Assembly: GCA_031179305.1 (NCBI GenBank) | Contig: JAPSHX010000001.1 | Location: forward strand, 62,001-126,000 | DNA: 64,000 nucleotides | Origin: Paenarthrobacter sp. | GTDB lineage: Bacteria > Actinomycetota > Actinomycetes > Actinomycetales > Micrococcaceae | Direction of reading: 5' to 3' | Part shown: positions 20,446-29,205 of the stretch, in pieces | Layout: each line of letters starts with the position of its first letter | Numbering within the stretch: the stretch's first letter is position 1 | Made by a program: the position numbers and the translations under genes | The notes under the pieces: generated by a model | Databases searched by the model: none | Seen by the model: the letters and a program-made list of their open reading frames with translations, nothing else | What the model was told of the DNA's origin: nothing

Positions 20446-21909
20446 TCAGGTGGACAGGAGCTCCGCCGATTCCTCGTGGAACGGAAGGCTGACTACCAAA
20501 GTGGCACCGCCGCCGTCGGTCTCTGCCACTTGGACCGAACCGCCATGCGAACCGACAATCGCGGCAACAATCGCCAAGCCCAGGCCGCTGCCGCCCGTCT
20601 CGCGGGTCCTCGAGGTATCCGCACGGTAGAAGCGCTCAAAGATCTTGTTGGTTTCAGACTCCGGAATGCCCGGCCCGTGGTCGCGGATTTCAATGACGGA
20701 AACTGAACCGGTGGGGGTGTTTCGAACACCGACGGCCAGTTCTATGGGGCTTCCCTCGGGCGTGTACCGCAGCGCATTTCCCACGAGGTTTCCGATGACC
20801 TGCCGAAGTTTGGCTTCATCACCTTGGACCGGTGCGGCAGTGGGGGCGGCGCCGTCGAGCCCGGTGAGCGTGATTCTCCGGTCTCCGGATGAGGCCCTGG
20901 TGTCCACTACGGCATCGTGTGCAAGGAGCTGCAGGTCCACAGGCTTGAGCTGAAGTGGGCGCTGCTCATCGAGACGGGCCAGCATCAACAGGTCTTCCAC
21001 CATGGAGCCCATGCGCTTGGCTTCGCTTTCGATCCTGCCCATCGCCATTGCCACGTCGTCTTTGGTGGCCAAGGCGCCGTGACGGTATAGCTCAGAGAAG
21101 CCGCGGATGGTCACCAAGGGGGTTCGCAGTTCATGGGAGGCGTCCGCTGCGAAGCGGCGCATGCGCCCTTCTGAAGCGGCACGGGCAGCAAAGGAAGCCT
21201 CAATGTGGGCGAGCATGGCATTCAGGGAACCGCCCAGGCGGCCGACCTCGGTGTGGGGGTTATCCACTTCCACGCGGCGGGACAGATCACCGGCTGCGAT
21301 GGCCGCGGCAGTCTTTTCCACCTTGGCAAGGGGACGGAAGGAGCGGGCAACAGTCCAAGTGGCGATGAAGAACGCCAACACGAGGGTCAGCAGGCCGACG
21401 CCTACAACCACCAGGACAGCGTGCTCCATCACTTTGTCTACCGGCGTGAGCGGAAGTCCGATGATGACTACGCCGTTTTGGCCATTTGCGGTGACGCCGA
21501 TGGCCACCACACGCCAGTTGCTACCGGCAGTACCCTTGACTTGGAAGGGCGAATTGCCGCGGAGCTTGGCCTCAGCCGCGGTGATGTTGGCGATCGCGGG
21601 ACGATCACTTTGGCTGCCGCCGAAGGGGTACGGCTCCAGGCCCGGCACATACAGCGTCAGCGAGTAGTCCGTGGGCACGGCGGAGTCGGTGGGAGTCGCC
21701 GGGTTGGGTTGGGCCAGCCTGTCAAAGGACTGCTGATCCTGTGCCAAAGCAACAGCAGCCTTGAGTTTGTCGTCCACCTGGCCCTGCAGGTAGCTCTTGA
21801 CTAGCGTCAGCGTTCCCGCGCCCGTAGCCGCCAAGGCGAGCAGGAGTAGCCCCATGATGATGGCGACGAGCTGCGACCTCAGGGACGCCGATTTCCAGCG
21901 AAGCAGCAA
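20446..21909 (-). CDS. sensor histidine kinase (two-component system)
   Basis: A 487-residue membrane kinase. It has a membrane helix near residues 12-36, an external sensor region (about 37-165), a second helix near 170-192, a HAMP linker (RSFRPLAKVEKTAAAIAAGDLS), the phospho-acceptor box SHELRTPLVTIRGFSELYR, and an ATP-binding domain with NLVGNALRYTP, DHGPGIP and GGSGLGLAIV. The TTG start at 21909 lies 3 nt after the response-regulator stop codon, so the two are co-translated. Overall it resembles the TrcS/MprB-type OmpR-family kinases of actinobacteria. The signal is not known. Confidence 0.92.
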   Translation of the reverse strand: MLLRWKSASLRSQLVAIIMGLLLLALAATGAGTLTLVKSYLQGQVDDKLKAAVALAQDQQSFDRLAQPNPATPTDSAVPTDYSLTLYVPGLEPYPFGGSQSDRPAIANITAAEAKLRGNSPFQVKGTAGSNWRVVAIGVTANGQNGVVIIGLPLTPVDKVMEHAVLVVVGVGLLTLVLAFFIATWTVARSFRPLAKVEKTAAAIAAGDLSRRVEVDNPHTEVGRLGGSLNAMLAHIEASFAARAASEGRMRRFAADASHELRTPLVTIRGFSELYRHGALATKDDVAMAMGRIESEAKRMGSMVEDLLMLARLDEQRPLQLKPVDLQLLAHDAVVDTRASSGDRRITLTGLDGAAPTAAPVQGDEAKLRQVIGNLVGNALRYTPEGSPIELAVGVRNTPTGSVSVIEIRDHGPGIPESETNKIFERFYRADTSRTRETGGSGLGLAIVAAIVGSHGGSVQVAETDGGGATLVVSLPFHEESAELLST

Positions 21910-21912
21910 GGG

Positions 21913-22632
21913 TCAGCGCTTCTCTGCCGTTCGCAGCACGTAGCCCACGCCGCGCTTGGTCTGAATGAGGGCTGCGGCATCGGGATCGATGTCCACCTTG
22001 CGTCGCAGGTAGGAGATGTAGGACTCTACGATCGAGGCGTCGCCGTTGAAGTCGTACTCCCAAACGTGGTCCAGGATCTGGGCCTTGGACAGTACGCGGT
22101 TGGGATTCAGCATGAGGTAGCGAAGGAGCTTGAACTCGGTGGGGGACAGCTCGATTACGGTCCCACCGCGGCGAACCTCATGGGCGTCGTCGTCGAGTTC
22201 AAGATCGTCAACGCGGATCACGGCGTCGTCGTCCTCCAGCGGCTGTGTGCGGCGAAGGACGGCCCGGATGCGAGCCACCACTTCGTCCAGGCTGAAGGGT
22301 TTGGTGACGTAGTCGTCGCCGCCCACAGTAAGGCCCGTAACTTTGTCCTCGGTATCGTCCTTCGCCGTGAGGAACAGGACGGGGAAGTGCTTGCCGGCGG
22401 CGCGGAGACGCCGGGTCACCGTGAAGCCATCCATGTCCGGAAGCATGACGTCGAGTACTGCCAAATCGGGTGAGTGGAGATCGGCCGCGGCGAGGGCTTC
22501 GCGACCGTTGGCGGCCGCGACGACCTCGAAGCCTGCAAAACGCAGCGACGTGGACAGCAGCTCGCGGATGTTGGGCTCGTCGTCGACAACGAGAAGCTTG
22601 GCTTCGGGACCGTTCTTTTTCATGACATCCAT
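21913..22632 (-). CDS. OmpR/PhoB-family response regulator
   Basis: The 239-residue partner of the kinase. The receiver domain has the acidic pair (VVDDEPN), phospho-acceptor Asp in LAVLDVMLPDMDG, the conserved T (FLTAKD) and K (VTKPFS). The C-terminal winged helix (ELSPTEFKLLRYLMLNPNRV ... VESYISYLRRKVD, GVGYVLR) binds DNA. It resembles TrcR-type regulators. The ATG at 22632 is used; an ATG three codons later is possible. A perfect 17-bp palindrome begins 4 nt before the start and may be an autoregulatory site. Confidence 0.93.
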   Translation of the reverse strand: MDVMKKNGPEAKLLVVDDEPNIRELLSTSLRFAGFEVVAAANGREALAAADLHSPDLAVLDVMLPDMDGFTVTRRLRAAGKHFPVLFLTAKDDTEDKVTGLTVGGDDYVTKPFSLDEVVARIRAVLRRTQPLEDDDAVIRVDDLELDDDAHEVRRGGTVIELSPTEFKLLRYLMLNPNRVLSKAQILDHVWEYDFNGDASIVESYISYLRRKVDIDPDAAALIQTKRGVGYVLRTAEKR

Positions 22633-22636
22633 GATG

Positions 22637-22653
22637 CTCCCAGAATCTGGGAG
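22637..22653. promoter_or_regulatory. perfect palindrome abutting the response-regulator start
   Basis: CTCCCAGA (22637-22644), one centre base and TCTGGGAG (22646-22653) form a perfect 8+1+8 palindrome. On the minus strand its GGGAG end sits where the ribosome-binding site would be. A loop of one base disfavours a hairpin, so a DNA operator is more likely. Confidence 0.55.
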
Positions 22654-22712
22654 TTCACTGGATGCTGCATGTGAGCGGACTGCGTGGGCCAGGGTGGCTG
22701 CCTCGCCGCGCT

Positions 22713-23345
22713 TCAGGCTCCGAACACCAGACCGGCTCCCAGCGCAACCATGGTTACGGCGATCCCTCCGTCAAGGAATCGCCAGGATAGTGGCCGGGCG
22801 AAGAAGCCGCGGAGGAAGCGTGCCCCGAATCCAAGGGAGGAGAACCATACGATGCTGCCCAGCATGGCCCCGGCCCCGAACCACCATTGCAGTTGAGCTC
22901 CTTGAGCGCTGGCTATCGAGCCAAGGAGGGCTATGTCCAGGTAGACGTGCGGGTTAAGCCAGGTCAGGGTCAGTACGGTGGTAACGGCGGCAGCGAGCCC
23001 ACGCTTCGCGCCGCCGTCGGTGGCTGATGCTTCGCTTGTCAGTGGTTGCGGACGCAGCGCCCGGCGGGCGGCCATGGCGCCATACGCCACCAGGAAGGCT
23101 GCCCCCACGTACCGAAGAACGACGACGGCGGCCGGAGCTGCCGTAACGAGGGCACCGGTCCCGAGGACTCCGGCAGCGATAAGGACGGCGTCGCTCAACG
23201 CGCAGACCGCCACGACAGGGACGATGTGCTCGCCGCGGATTCCCTGGCGGAGTACGAAAGCATTTTGGGCTCCGATGGCAACGATGAGGGCGAGGCCAGT
23301 TGCCATTCCCAGGCCTGCGGAGTGGAAGAAATCAATAAGGTTCAC
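22713..23345 (-). CDS. lysE: LysE/ArgO-type basic amino acid exporter
   Basis: A 210-residue inner-membrane protein of the LysE family, with the diagnostic N-terminus GLALIVAIGAQNAFVLRQGI and about six hydrophobic helices. LysE-type carriers expel excess lysine or arginine. The gene is divergent from a LysR regulator of the ArgP/LysG type, the classical lysE-lysG arrangement. The GTG at 23345 has no separate SD: TAATTT lies 6 nt before it, so a leaderless transcript is likely. Confidence 0.92.
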   Translation of the reverse strand: MNLIDFFHSAGLGMATGLALIVAIGAQNAFVLRQGIRGEHIVPVVAVCALSDAVLIAAGVLGTGALVTAAPAAVVVLRYVGAAFLVAYGAMAARRALRPQPLTSEASATDGGAKRGLAAAVTTVLTLTWLNPHVYLDIALLGSIASAQGAQLQWWFGAGAMLGSIVWFSSLGFGARFLRGFFARPLSWRFLDGGIAVTMVALGAGLVFGA

Positions 23346-23417
23346 CCTTCGAAATTACGTTCATCGCCATATTTAGACCAGCTAAAGATTCTCATGCCAC
23401 ATAAGATTGTCTTATGT
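23346..23417. promoter_or_regulatory. divergent lysE/argP control region with LysR-type operator
   Basis: The 68-bp gap holds two facing promoters: TAATTT (minus, 23357 down to 23352) 6 nt before the lysE GTG, and TAAGAT (plus, 23402-23407) 6 nt before the argP ATG. A perfect inverted repeat with 8-bp arms (23399-23406 and 23410-23417, TTG centre) contains a T-N11-A LysR motif and includes the argP start codon. Binding here would cover the argP start and allow autorepression. Confidence 0.75.
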
Positions 23418-24355
23418 CGCAATTTCCCTCAGAACAGCTGCTGACCTTCGCTACCGTCCTCTCCGAGGGCACATTGGATGCTGCTGCGCGACTGCTTCAC
23501 ATCACGCCGTCGGCAGTGTCCCAAAGGCTGAAGGCGCTCGAACAGTCCGCTGGCAGGGTCTTGCTGCAACGCAGGAACCCTGTCAAAGCCACTGAAGCCG
23601 GAGAGGTTGTGCTGCGCCTCGCGCGGCAGGTGGCACAACTGGAAGCTGATGCCGGGCGGGAACTGGGATTGGGCGCCGACGGCGTGCAGCTTGCCGTTCC
23701 GATCGTTGTCAACGCGGATTCGCTGGCGGTGTGGTTCCTCCAAGCGTTGGCCAAGGTTCCGGCAGGCCTCAACGTCACCTTCGACCTTCACCGGGACGAC
23801 GAACAACACTCCACTTCATTGCTGCGCTCCGGCACGGTCATGGCTGCCGTCACCGCCACTCCCGAGCCAGTGCAGGGGTGCCGCGTGGAAAGCCTCGGGG
23901 TCATGCGGTATCGCGCGGTTGCGGCACCTCATTTTGTGGACCGGTGGTTCCCCGGATTGGAAGCGGGCGTGGACTCGGGAAGGGGGTTGACCGGGGCCGC
24001 ACTCAATGCGGCCACCACCGTGGACTTCGACCGCAAGGACACTTATCAGTGGGCTTTTGTGCAGTCGGCATTCAAAGCCAAGGATGAGCCTGCTCCGGAA
24101 CGGAAAGGACCGCGGCATTACGTCCCGGCTTCCCAGGACTTCGGCGATGCGATCCGTTTGGGGCTCGGCTGGGGGCTGATCCCGGAAGTTCAATGCGGAC
24201 CGGACATCGCCGACGGCAGGCTGATCGAGCTCGCCCCCGATCATCCTTTTGATGTGCCGCTCTACTGGCAACGGTGGCGGACCGCGTCCCGTGTGCTGGA
24301 TGTGCTCAGCGGAACTGTCCGCGAGGTTTCAGCGCTGTATCTGCGGAAACCTTGA
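23414..24355 (+). CDS. argP: LysR-family regulator of the ArgP/LysG type
   Basis: A 313-residue LysR regulator. The N-terminal winged helix-turn-helix (LLTFATVLSEGTLDAAARLLHITPSAVSQRLKALE) is followed by the effector-binding domain. Its position, divergent to lysE, predicts that it activates the exporter when basic amino acids accumulate. The start ATG is inside the inverted repeat operator and 6 nt after a TAAGAT box, with no SD, so it is probably leaderless. Confidence 0.92.
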   Translation: MSQFPSEQLLTFATVLSEGTLDAAARLLHITPSAVSQRLKALEQSAGRVLLQRRNPVKATEAGEVVLRLARQVAQLEADAGRELGLGADGVQLAVPIVVNADSLAVWFLQALAKVPAGLNVTFDLHRDDEQHSTSLLRSGTVMAAVTATPEPVQGCRVESLGVMRYRAVAAPHFVDRWFPGLEAGVDSGRGLTGAALNAATTVDFDRKDTYQWAFVQSAFKAKDEPAPERKGPRHYVPASQDFGDAIRLGLGWGLIPEVQCGPDIADGRLIELAPDHPFDVPLYWQRWRTASRVLDVLSGTVREVSALYLRKP

Positions 24356-24440
24356 AACGGCGGAAGTCCTGCGTGGTCGAAATCCGAACACGCCCAGGGA
24401 TGCTTCTAAAAATGTCAGTGCCCCGCTCCACACTTAAAAC

Positions 24441-24662
24441 ATGGCAAGCACAGCAGCTCCCGCAAGCATCCATCAGCACCGTGACAGTGACGTCGAGTTC
24501 CACGTGACGTACCTGGACACCGATTCCGGCCGCATCCGGCGCGAGCAATTTGAGGATCTGGTCGCAGCCGAGCGGTTCGCCAGTGCCCAACTCCGAGATG
24601 AGGACGGCTGGGCTGTGGTGGACCACGTCAAGATCGAGGTCACCAGCCGGATGGTCGCTTGA
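24441..24662 (+). CDS. small hypothetical protein, 73 residues
   Basis: A short soluble protein with the pattern VEFHVTYLDTDSGRIRREQFEDLVAAERFASAQL...WAVVDHVKIEV, suggesting a beta-alpha-beta fold. I do not recognise a family. Codon use is host-like and the frame is well filled. No SD precedes the ATG; CACACT lies 6 nt before it, a weak leaderless-type signal. It is convergent with the multicopper oxidase gene. Confidence 0.55.
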   Translation: MASTAAPASIHQHRDSDVEFHVTYLDTDSGRIRREQFEDLVAAERFASAQLRDEDGWAVVDHVKIEVTSRMVA

Positions 24663-24701
24663 GGCGCAGGCCTCCCGGCCTGCTCCCTCGGCCCGACCAG
24701 C

Positions 24702-26828
24702 TCACTCCGGTCGGTTGTTGGAGTGCCCGCCGTGCACGAACGGAGATGACACACCTTGGTACTTCAGCAGCATCATCATTCCCTCGGCGGCATGGTCCAA
24801 GTTGTGGCAATGGTCCATCCAGATGCCTGGGTTATCGGCATGAAGCAGCAACTCCCATACTTCGCCCGGCAACACATCCACGGTGTCCAGGATGAGCGGT
24901 GACCCGCTTGGAGCGACGCCATTCCTGCTCAGCACTTGCACGTGATGTCCGTGGGGATGCATTGGATGAGGTTCGGAGGTGCGGTTCACTACCGTGACCT
25001 TTACGGTGTCGCCCTCGGCAACCTCGATGGACGGAACCAGCGGATACGCTGCCCCGTTCACGGTGAACGCGTACCGGGGAATCCCGTCAACAAAACGGAA
25101 CTGCCGGTCGAGCACCATCACCTCTTCGCGGGTGATCGGCCGGGCGAGCTCTCCGGCCTGGCCGGCACCCGCCATTTCCGCGGCAGCCTCCAGATTCCCG
25201 GCCAGGGGTTTGCCATACTCCAAAAGGTCGAGAACGGGCATGGTGGTGAAAACGCCTGCTGGTGCTTTTGACGGAACCATCTCCTCAAGCTCGGCGGCCT
25301 TATCTGCGGCAGCCGTGCCAGCGGGATCAGCCGGGGCGATGACGACGACGGCGTTGGCCGCAGCGTCCGAACGAACGGTCACTGGTGCGCCAGGCATCGT
25401 GAAGGCGATGTCCACGCGGCCGCCAGCACCAAGTCGCACCAATTTGTCCGTCACTTCCTGGGGCTGGTTCACGTCCGTCCCATCGACTGCAACGGCTTTG
25501 AAGGCCGTTCCGTGGATTAGGTACCGCTGCTGCACGGAATCAGTGTTGATGAGCCGGACCCGTACGCTCGATCCAGGGGCAGCCGCATACCCGGTGACAC
25601 GGTCTGAGGAGCCCAGCAACCCCAGACCGCTGAGGTCGTGCCCGGCCACCACAATGTCCCTGTCAGCACGGGGCGAAGTGGGGTGGTGCACGACGAACGT
25701 GCCGTAGAGGCCTTTGCGGACCCCCTCGGCTGAATCTTGATGCGTGTGGTACCAGTAGGTGCCGGTTTGGGCGGCCAGGAAACGGTAGGTCATGGATTCC
25801 CCGGGCATGACGGCGTCCTGTGTCGCCCCGGCCACACCATCCATGGCGTTGGGGACGTCGTAACCGTGCCAGTGAAGGGTTACGCCGGCAGTCACATCGC
25901 GGTTATTCAGCACCACCTCCATGACTTCGCCCAGTTGGGCCTCCAGGGCTGGACCAGGAAGACTGCCGTATGTCCAAGCTTCCGCTGTTTGCCCGGATGG
26001 CAGCACCACCTGTTCCACCCGGGCAGTCAATTCGTAGTGCCGGACCACAGCGTTGGCGGGGGTTTCGCCTACCAAGCTGTTCACCGACGTCGGATCCGTC
26101 ACCACGAGGTCGGCACCGCCGTGATGCCCGACGGCGGCGGCGATGGTTGCCCCGTCGGCGGACCGGCTGCCAAGCCAGGCAAAGACTCCGGAGCCCAAAG
26201 CGGTACAGATCATGAGTCCGGCAAGTGCGGTAGCCGCCGTCGGACGCCTGCTGGCGGGGGAAGCACCGCTGCCGCGACCCGCGAGACCGGCCGCGTTTGA
26301 CTGCATGCTGCGTCGTGACGAGGGACGCGGCGAAAACAATGCGAGCTTGGCGATCAGCGCGGATGCGGCCACCATGAACAGCAGCACCACAAGGCTCCAG
26401 GGAGCCGGGAATGGCCCCAAAAGCAACGTCAGGGCGAGTGAGGCCACGGCAGAGGCTGCAGCAGCCACCATGGCGAGCACCGCCCACTCGCGGGACCGTC
26501 GCTGATCTTCAGGTTGGGGGCCGGTGTTCCGCCTCCTCAGCAAGAACGGAACACCGGCCGCCGCGGCCCAAGCCGCGGGGATGGCGGTCAGAGGCAGGTT
26601 GATGGTTATGCGTTCGCTGGCAAACCACCAACTACCCGCCACCAAAGCAGGAAGCAATGCGTACCGCCCCACTGTCACTGCGACGGCTATACCCACTAAC
26701 AGCAGGGCCAGTTCAGTCCGAAGCGACTTGTCTGTTAAAGGCGCGGTCATCCAAGCAGCGGCAATCCACGCGCCGGCCGTAAGCACGGACAGCAGCAGGT
26801 CCACCGCCAGCAGCTGCGAGGTGTTCAC
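24702..26828 (-). CDS. multicopper oxidase with N-terminal membrane domain
   Basis: The first about 230 residues hold roughly six membrane helices. The rest is a three-domain cupredoxin oxidase with all copper motifs: TLHWHGYD, TYWYHTHQ, HPMHPHGHHVQVL and the HCHNLDHAAEGMM type-1 site with axial Met. It should couple substrate oxidation to reduction of oxygen to water outside the membrane; copper handling or metal oxidation is possible. The GTG at 26828 follows the small membrane gene by 12 nt, without a strong SD, so translation may be coupled. The C-terminus adds a short His-containing tail (FVHGGHSNNRPE). Fusion to a helix bundle makes it unlike soluble laccases. Confidence 0.9.
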   Translation of the reverse strand: MNTSQLLAVDLLLSVLTAGAWIAAAWMTAPLTDKSLRTELALLLVGIAVAVTVGRYALLPALVAGSWWFASERITINLPLTAIPAAWAAAAGVPFLLRRRNTGPQPEDQRRSREWAVLAMVAAAASAVASLALTLLLGPFPAPWSLVVLLFMVAASALIAKLALFSPRPSSRRSMQSNAAGLAGRGSGASPASRRPTAATALAGLMICTALGSGVFAWLGSRSADGATIAAAVGHHGGADLVVTDPTSVNSLVGETPANAVVRHYELTARVEQVVLPSGQTAEAWTYGSLPGPALEAQLGEVMEVVLNNRDVTAGVTLHWHGYDVPNAMDGVAGATQDAVMPGESMTYRFLAAQTGTYWYHTHQDSAEGVRKGLYGTFVVHHPTSPRADRDIVVAGHDLSGLGLLGSSDRVTGYAAAPGSSVRVRLINTDSVQQRYLIHGTAFKAVAVDGTDVNQPQEVTDKLVRLGAGGRVDIAFTMPGAPVTVRSDAAANAVVVIAPADPAGTAAADKAAELEEMVPSKAPAGVFTTMPVLDLLEYGKPLAGNLEAAAEMAGAGQAGELARPITREEVMVLDRQFRFVDGIPRYAFTVNGAAYPLVPSIEVAEGDTVKVTVVNRTSEPHPMHPHGHHVQVLSRNGVAPSGSPLILDTVDVLPGEVWELLLHADNPGIWMDHCHNLDHAAEGMMMLLKYQGVSSPFVHGGHSNNRPE

Positions 26829-26840
26829 AGCTGCAAGTGC

Positions 26841-27314
26841 TCACGCTGGGCTGGACGACGTGGAAGCATCCGAGGAGGCAGCCTTGGGAGGCAGCGGTTG
26901 CGGGTTGAGGGCTGCGGCGCGGGCGCGATTGAACAGCCAATAGGACATGAAGATCATCAGAATGCCAACAATCGGGTGGATGGCAACCACCCACGAGCCT
27001 GCCGGCGTGATGAATTCCGGTGAGGAACCGGTCAACATGCCGCCGATGATGAAGATGAACAGCTGAAGCCAGGACAGCAGGAAGATGCCCGCGGCCAACC
27101 AGATGGTGCGGGATCCCACCTTGGCAATCGCCGCTACGATCGCGGCCAGCAATGCTGAGTATCGCAGCACGTATTGGCCATTGACGGCATGGTAGACGCC
27201 AGCTTCACGCTGGGCTTCGATGGTGTTTTGGAAGTGGAAGTATCCGGCGAAAAACAGCTGTGCGAGTGCTGACAGCAGGACGATCGCGGAGAGGACCAAG
27301 AGGGCTTTGCGCAT
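26841..27314 (-). CDS. four-helix membrane protein (DUF6220-like)
   Basis: A 157-residue membrane protein with four hydrophobic segments and a Pro/Ser-rich cytoplasmic tail. A histidine (GYFHFQNTIE) near the end of helix 1 and another in HPIVGILMIF could bind metal or heme, but that is speculative. It resembles the small DUF6220-type proteins found beside multicopper oxidases. The ATG at 27314 follows AGAGGA; the longer frame to 27335 lacks an SD. It is the first gene of the two-gene oxidase operon. Confidence 0.75.
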   Translation of the reverse strand: MRKALLVLSAIVLLSALAQLFFAGYFHFQNTIEAQREAGVYHAVNGQYVLRYSALLAAIVAAIAKVGSRTIWLAAGIFLLSWLQLFIFIIGGMLTGSSPEFITPAGSWVVAIHPIVGILMIFMSYWLFNRARAAALNPQPLPPKAASSDASTSSSPA

Positions 27315-27533
27315 GGGGAATCCTCTGGTAATCAATTCACAGATTCTTCAAGGCCTTCAAACCGCCGGCTCCCTGGCTGCGGGCTTCCCCCACTGCCGAC
27401 GGCTGGCCGCCAGGTTGCCTGGACCAAGGGCAACCATTAAGGGCGGAGAGCTTCACTTGGAATCGTAAAGTTGCTGGAGATGAATAGCAAGAGGCCTGAG
27501 GATTATTGTTCCGCCGAAATCAGCAGGGGCTGC

Positions 27534-29192
27534 TTACTGCTCCTGTCCAACGTCTTTACCCACGTCCTTGGCGTCCATGATTCTGTACGCGTAGCCCTGC
27601 TCCGCGAGGAACCTCTGGCGCTTCGCCGCGAAATCCTGGTCCAGGGTGTCCCGTGCTACCAACGAGTAAAACCTGGCCGCTCGGCCGTCCTGCTTGGGAC
27701 GAAGGAGGCGTCCCAGCCGCTGGGCCTCTTCCTGCCGCGAGCCGAAGGAACCTGAGACCTGGATGGCGACCGATGCTTCAGGGAGGTCGATGGAGAAGTT
27801 GGCCACCTTGGACACCACCAACGTGTGGATCTCACCATTGCGGAACGCGTCGAAGAGCTTCTGCCGTGCCTTGACGCTCGTTTCGCCCTTGATCAGGGGA
27901 GCGTCAAGCCGTTCGGCGATCTCATCGAGTTGGTCAATGTACTGGCCGATCACCAACAACTGCTCACCCTTGTGGACTGCCACGAGTTCTTCCACCAGTT
28001 TTGTCTTGGTTTCCGACGTAGCGCAGAGCCGGTATTTGTCGGCATCATCTGCCATGGCGTAGGCCACCCGCTCATCCCGGGGGAGGTCCACGCGGACTTC
28101 GACACAGTCGGCGGGCGCGATGTAACCCTGTGCCTCGATGTCCTTCCACGGTGCGTCGTAGCGTTTGGGCCCGATGAGGCTGAACACCTCGCCTTCGCGG
28201 CCGTCCTCCCGAACCAACGTTGCCGTGAGGCCGAGCCGACGCCGGGCCTGAAGGTCCGCGGTCATCCGGAAGATCGGGGCGGGGAGCAGGTGCACCTCGT
28301 CATAGATGATGAGGCCCCAGTCGTGTCCATCAACGAGTTCCAAGTGCGGGTAAAGCCCGCCGCGCTTTGTGGTGAGGACCTGATAGGTGGCGATGGTGAC
28401 GGGCCGGACTTCCTTGACCGCGCCGGAGTATTCGCCGATCTCGTCTTCGGTCAGGGACGTCCGCTTGAGCAGTTCATCCTTCCACTGCCGGGCAGAGACG
28501 GTGTTGGTGACCAGGATCAGGGTGGTGGTGGACGACGTCGCCATCGCTGCCGCACCCACCAGGGTCTTTCCCGCACCACAGGGAAGCACGACGACGCCGC
28601 TGCCGCCGGCCCAGAAGTTCTCCGTAGCCAGCTTTTGGTACGGGCGCAGCTGCCAGCCGCTCTCGTCCAGCATGATGAGGTGCGGTTGCCCATCCACGTA
28701 GCCGGCAAGATCCTCTGCGGGCCAACCCAACTTGAGGAGCAGCTGCTTCAACTGTCCACGCTGGGAGGAGTGCACCACCACGGTTTCGCCGTCGATCCGC
28801 GGCCCCAGCAGGGGTGCGATCTTCTTGGCACGGATGACTTCCTCCAATACGGGGTAGTCGTCCGTCCGCATCACCAGTCCGTGCTGGGCATCCTTTTCAA
28901 GCCTGAGCCGGCCATAGCGCGACATGGTCTCTTCGATGTCGATCAGCAGCGCATGCGGTACGGGAAAGCGGGAGTACTTCAGCAGCGTATCGAGCACCTG
29001 CTCCGCATCCAGCCCTGCCGCCCGGGCGTTCCAGAGACCCAGCGGCGTGAGCCTGTAGCTGTGCATATGTTCCGGGGCGCGCTCCAACTCGGCGAAGGCG
29101 GCGATTGCGTGCCGGGCCTCCGTGGCCAGCTCATGGTCGACCTCCAGCAGGATGGTCTTGTCACTTTGTACGATCAGCGGACCGTCGGTCAC
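27534..29192 (-). CDS. XPB-type DNA repair helicase
   Basis: A 552-residue superfamily 2 helicase of the bacterial XPB/Rad25 group, a 3'-5' DNA unwinding enzyme. The N-terminal damage-recognition-like domain spans about 1-150. The helicase core has VLPCGAGKTLVGAAA (motif I), YDEVHLLPA (motif II), GLTATLVREDG (motif III) and QEEAQRLGRLLRPK (motif VI). The GTG at 29192 is chosen because AAAGGATT lies just upstream and the protein then begins MTDGPLIVQSDKTILLEVDH, a typical family start. The upstream helicase-associated gene ends 13 nt before it, so the pair forms an operon. Confidence 0.94.
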   Translation of the reverse strand: MTDGPLIVQSDKTILLEVDHELATEARHAIAAFAELERAPEHMHSYRLTPLGLWNARAAGLDAEQVLDTLLKYSRFPVPHALLIDIEETMSRYGRLRLEKDAQHGLVMRTDDYPVLEEVIRAKKIAPLLGPRIDGETVVVHSSQRGQLKQLLLKLGWPAEDLAGYVDGQPHLIMLDESGWQLRPYQKLATENFWAGGSGVVVLPCGAGKTLVGAAAMATSSTTTLILVTNTVSARQWKDELLKRTSLTEDEIGEYSGAVKEVRPVTIATYQVLTTKRGGLYPHLELVDGHDWGLIIYDEVHLLPAPIFRMTADLQARRRLGLTATLVREDGREGEVFSLIGPKRYDAPWKDIEAQGYIAPADCVEVRVDLPRDERVAYAMADDADKYRLCATSETKTKLVEELVAVHKGEQLLVIGQYIDQLDEIAERLDAPLIKGETSVKARQKLFDAFRNGEIHTLVVSKVANFSIDLPEASVAIQVSGSFGSRQEEAQRLGRLLRPKQDGRAARFYSLVARDTLDQDFAAKRQRFLAEQGYAYRIMDAKDVGKDVGQEQ

Positions 29193-29205
29193 TGTTGAAT
29201 CCTTT

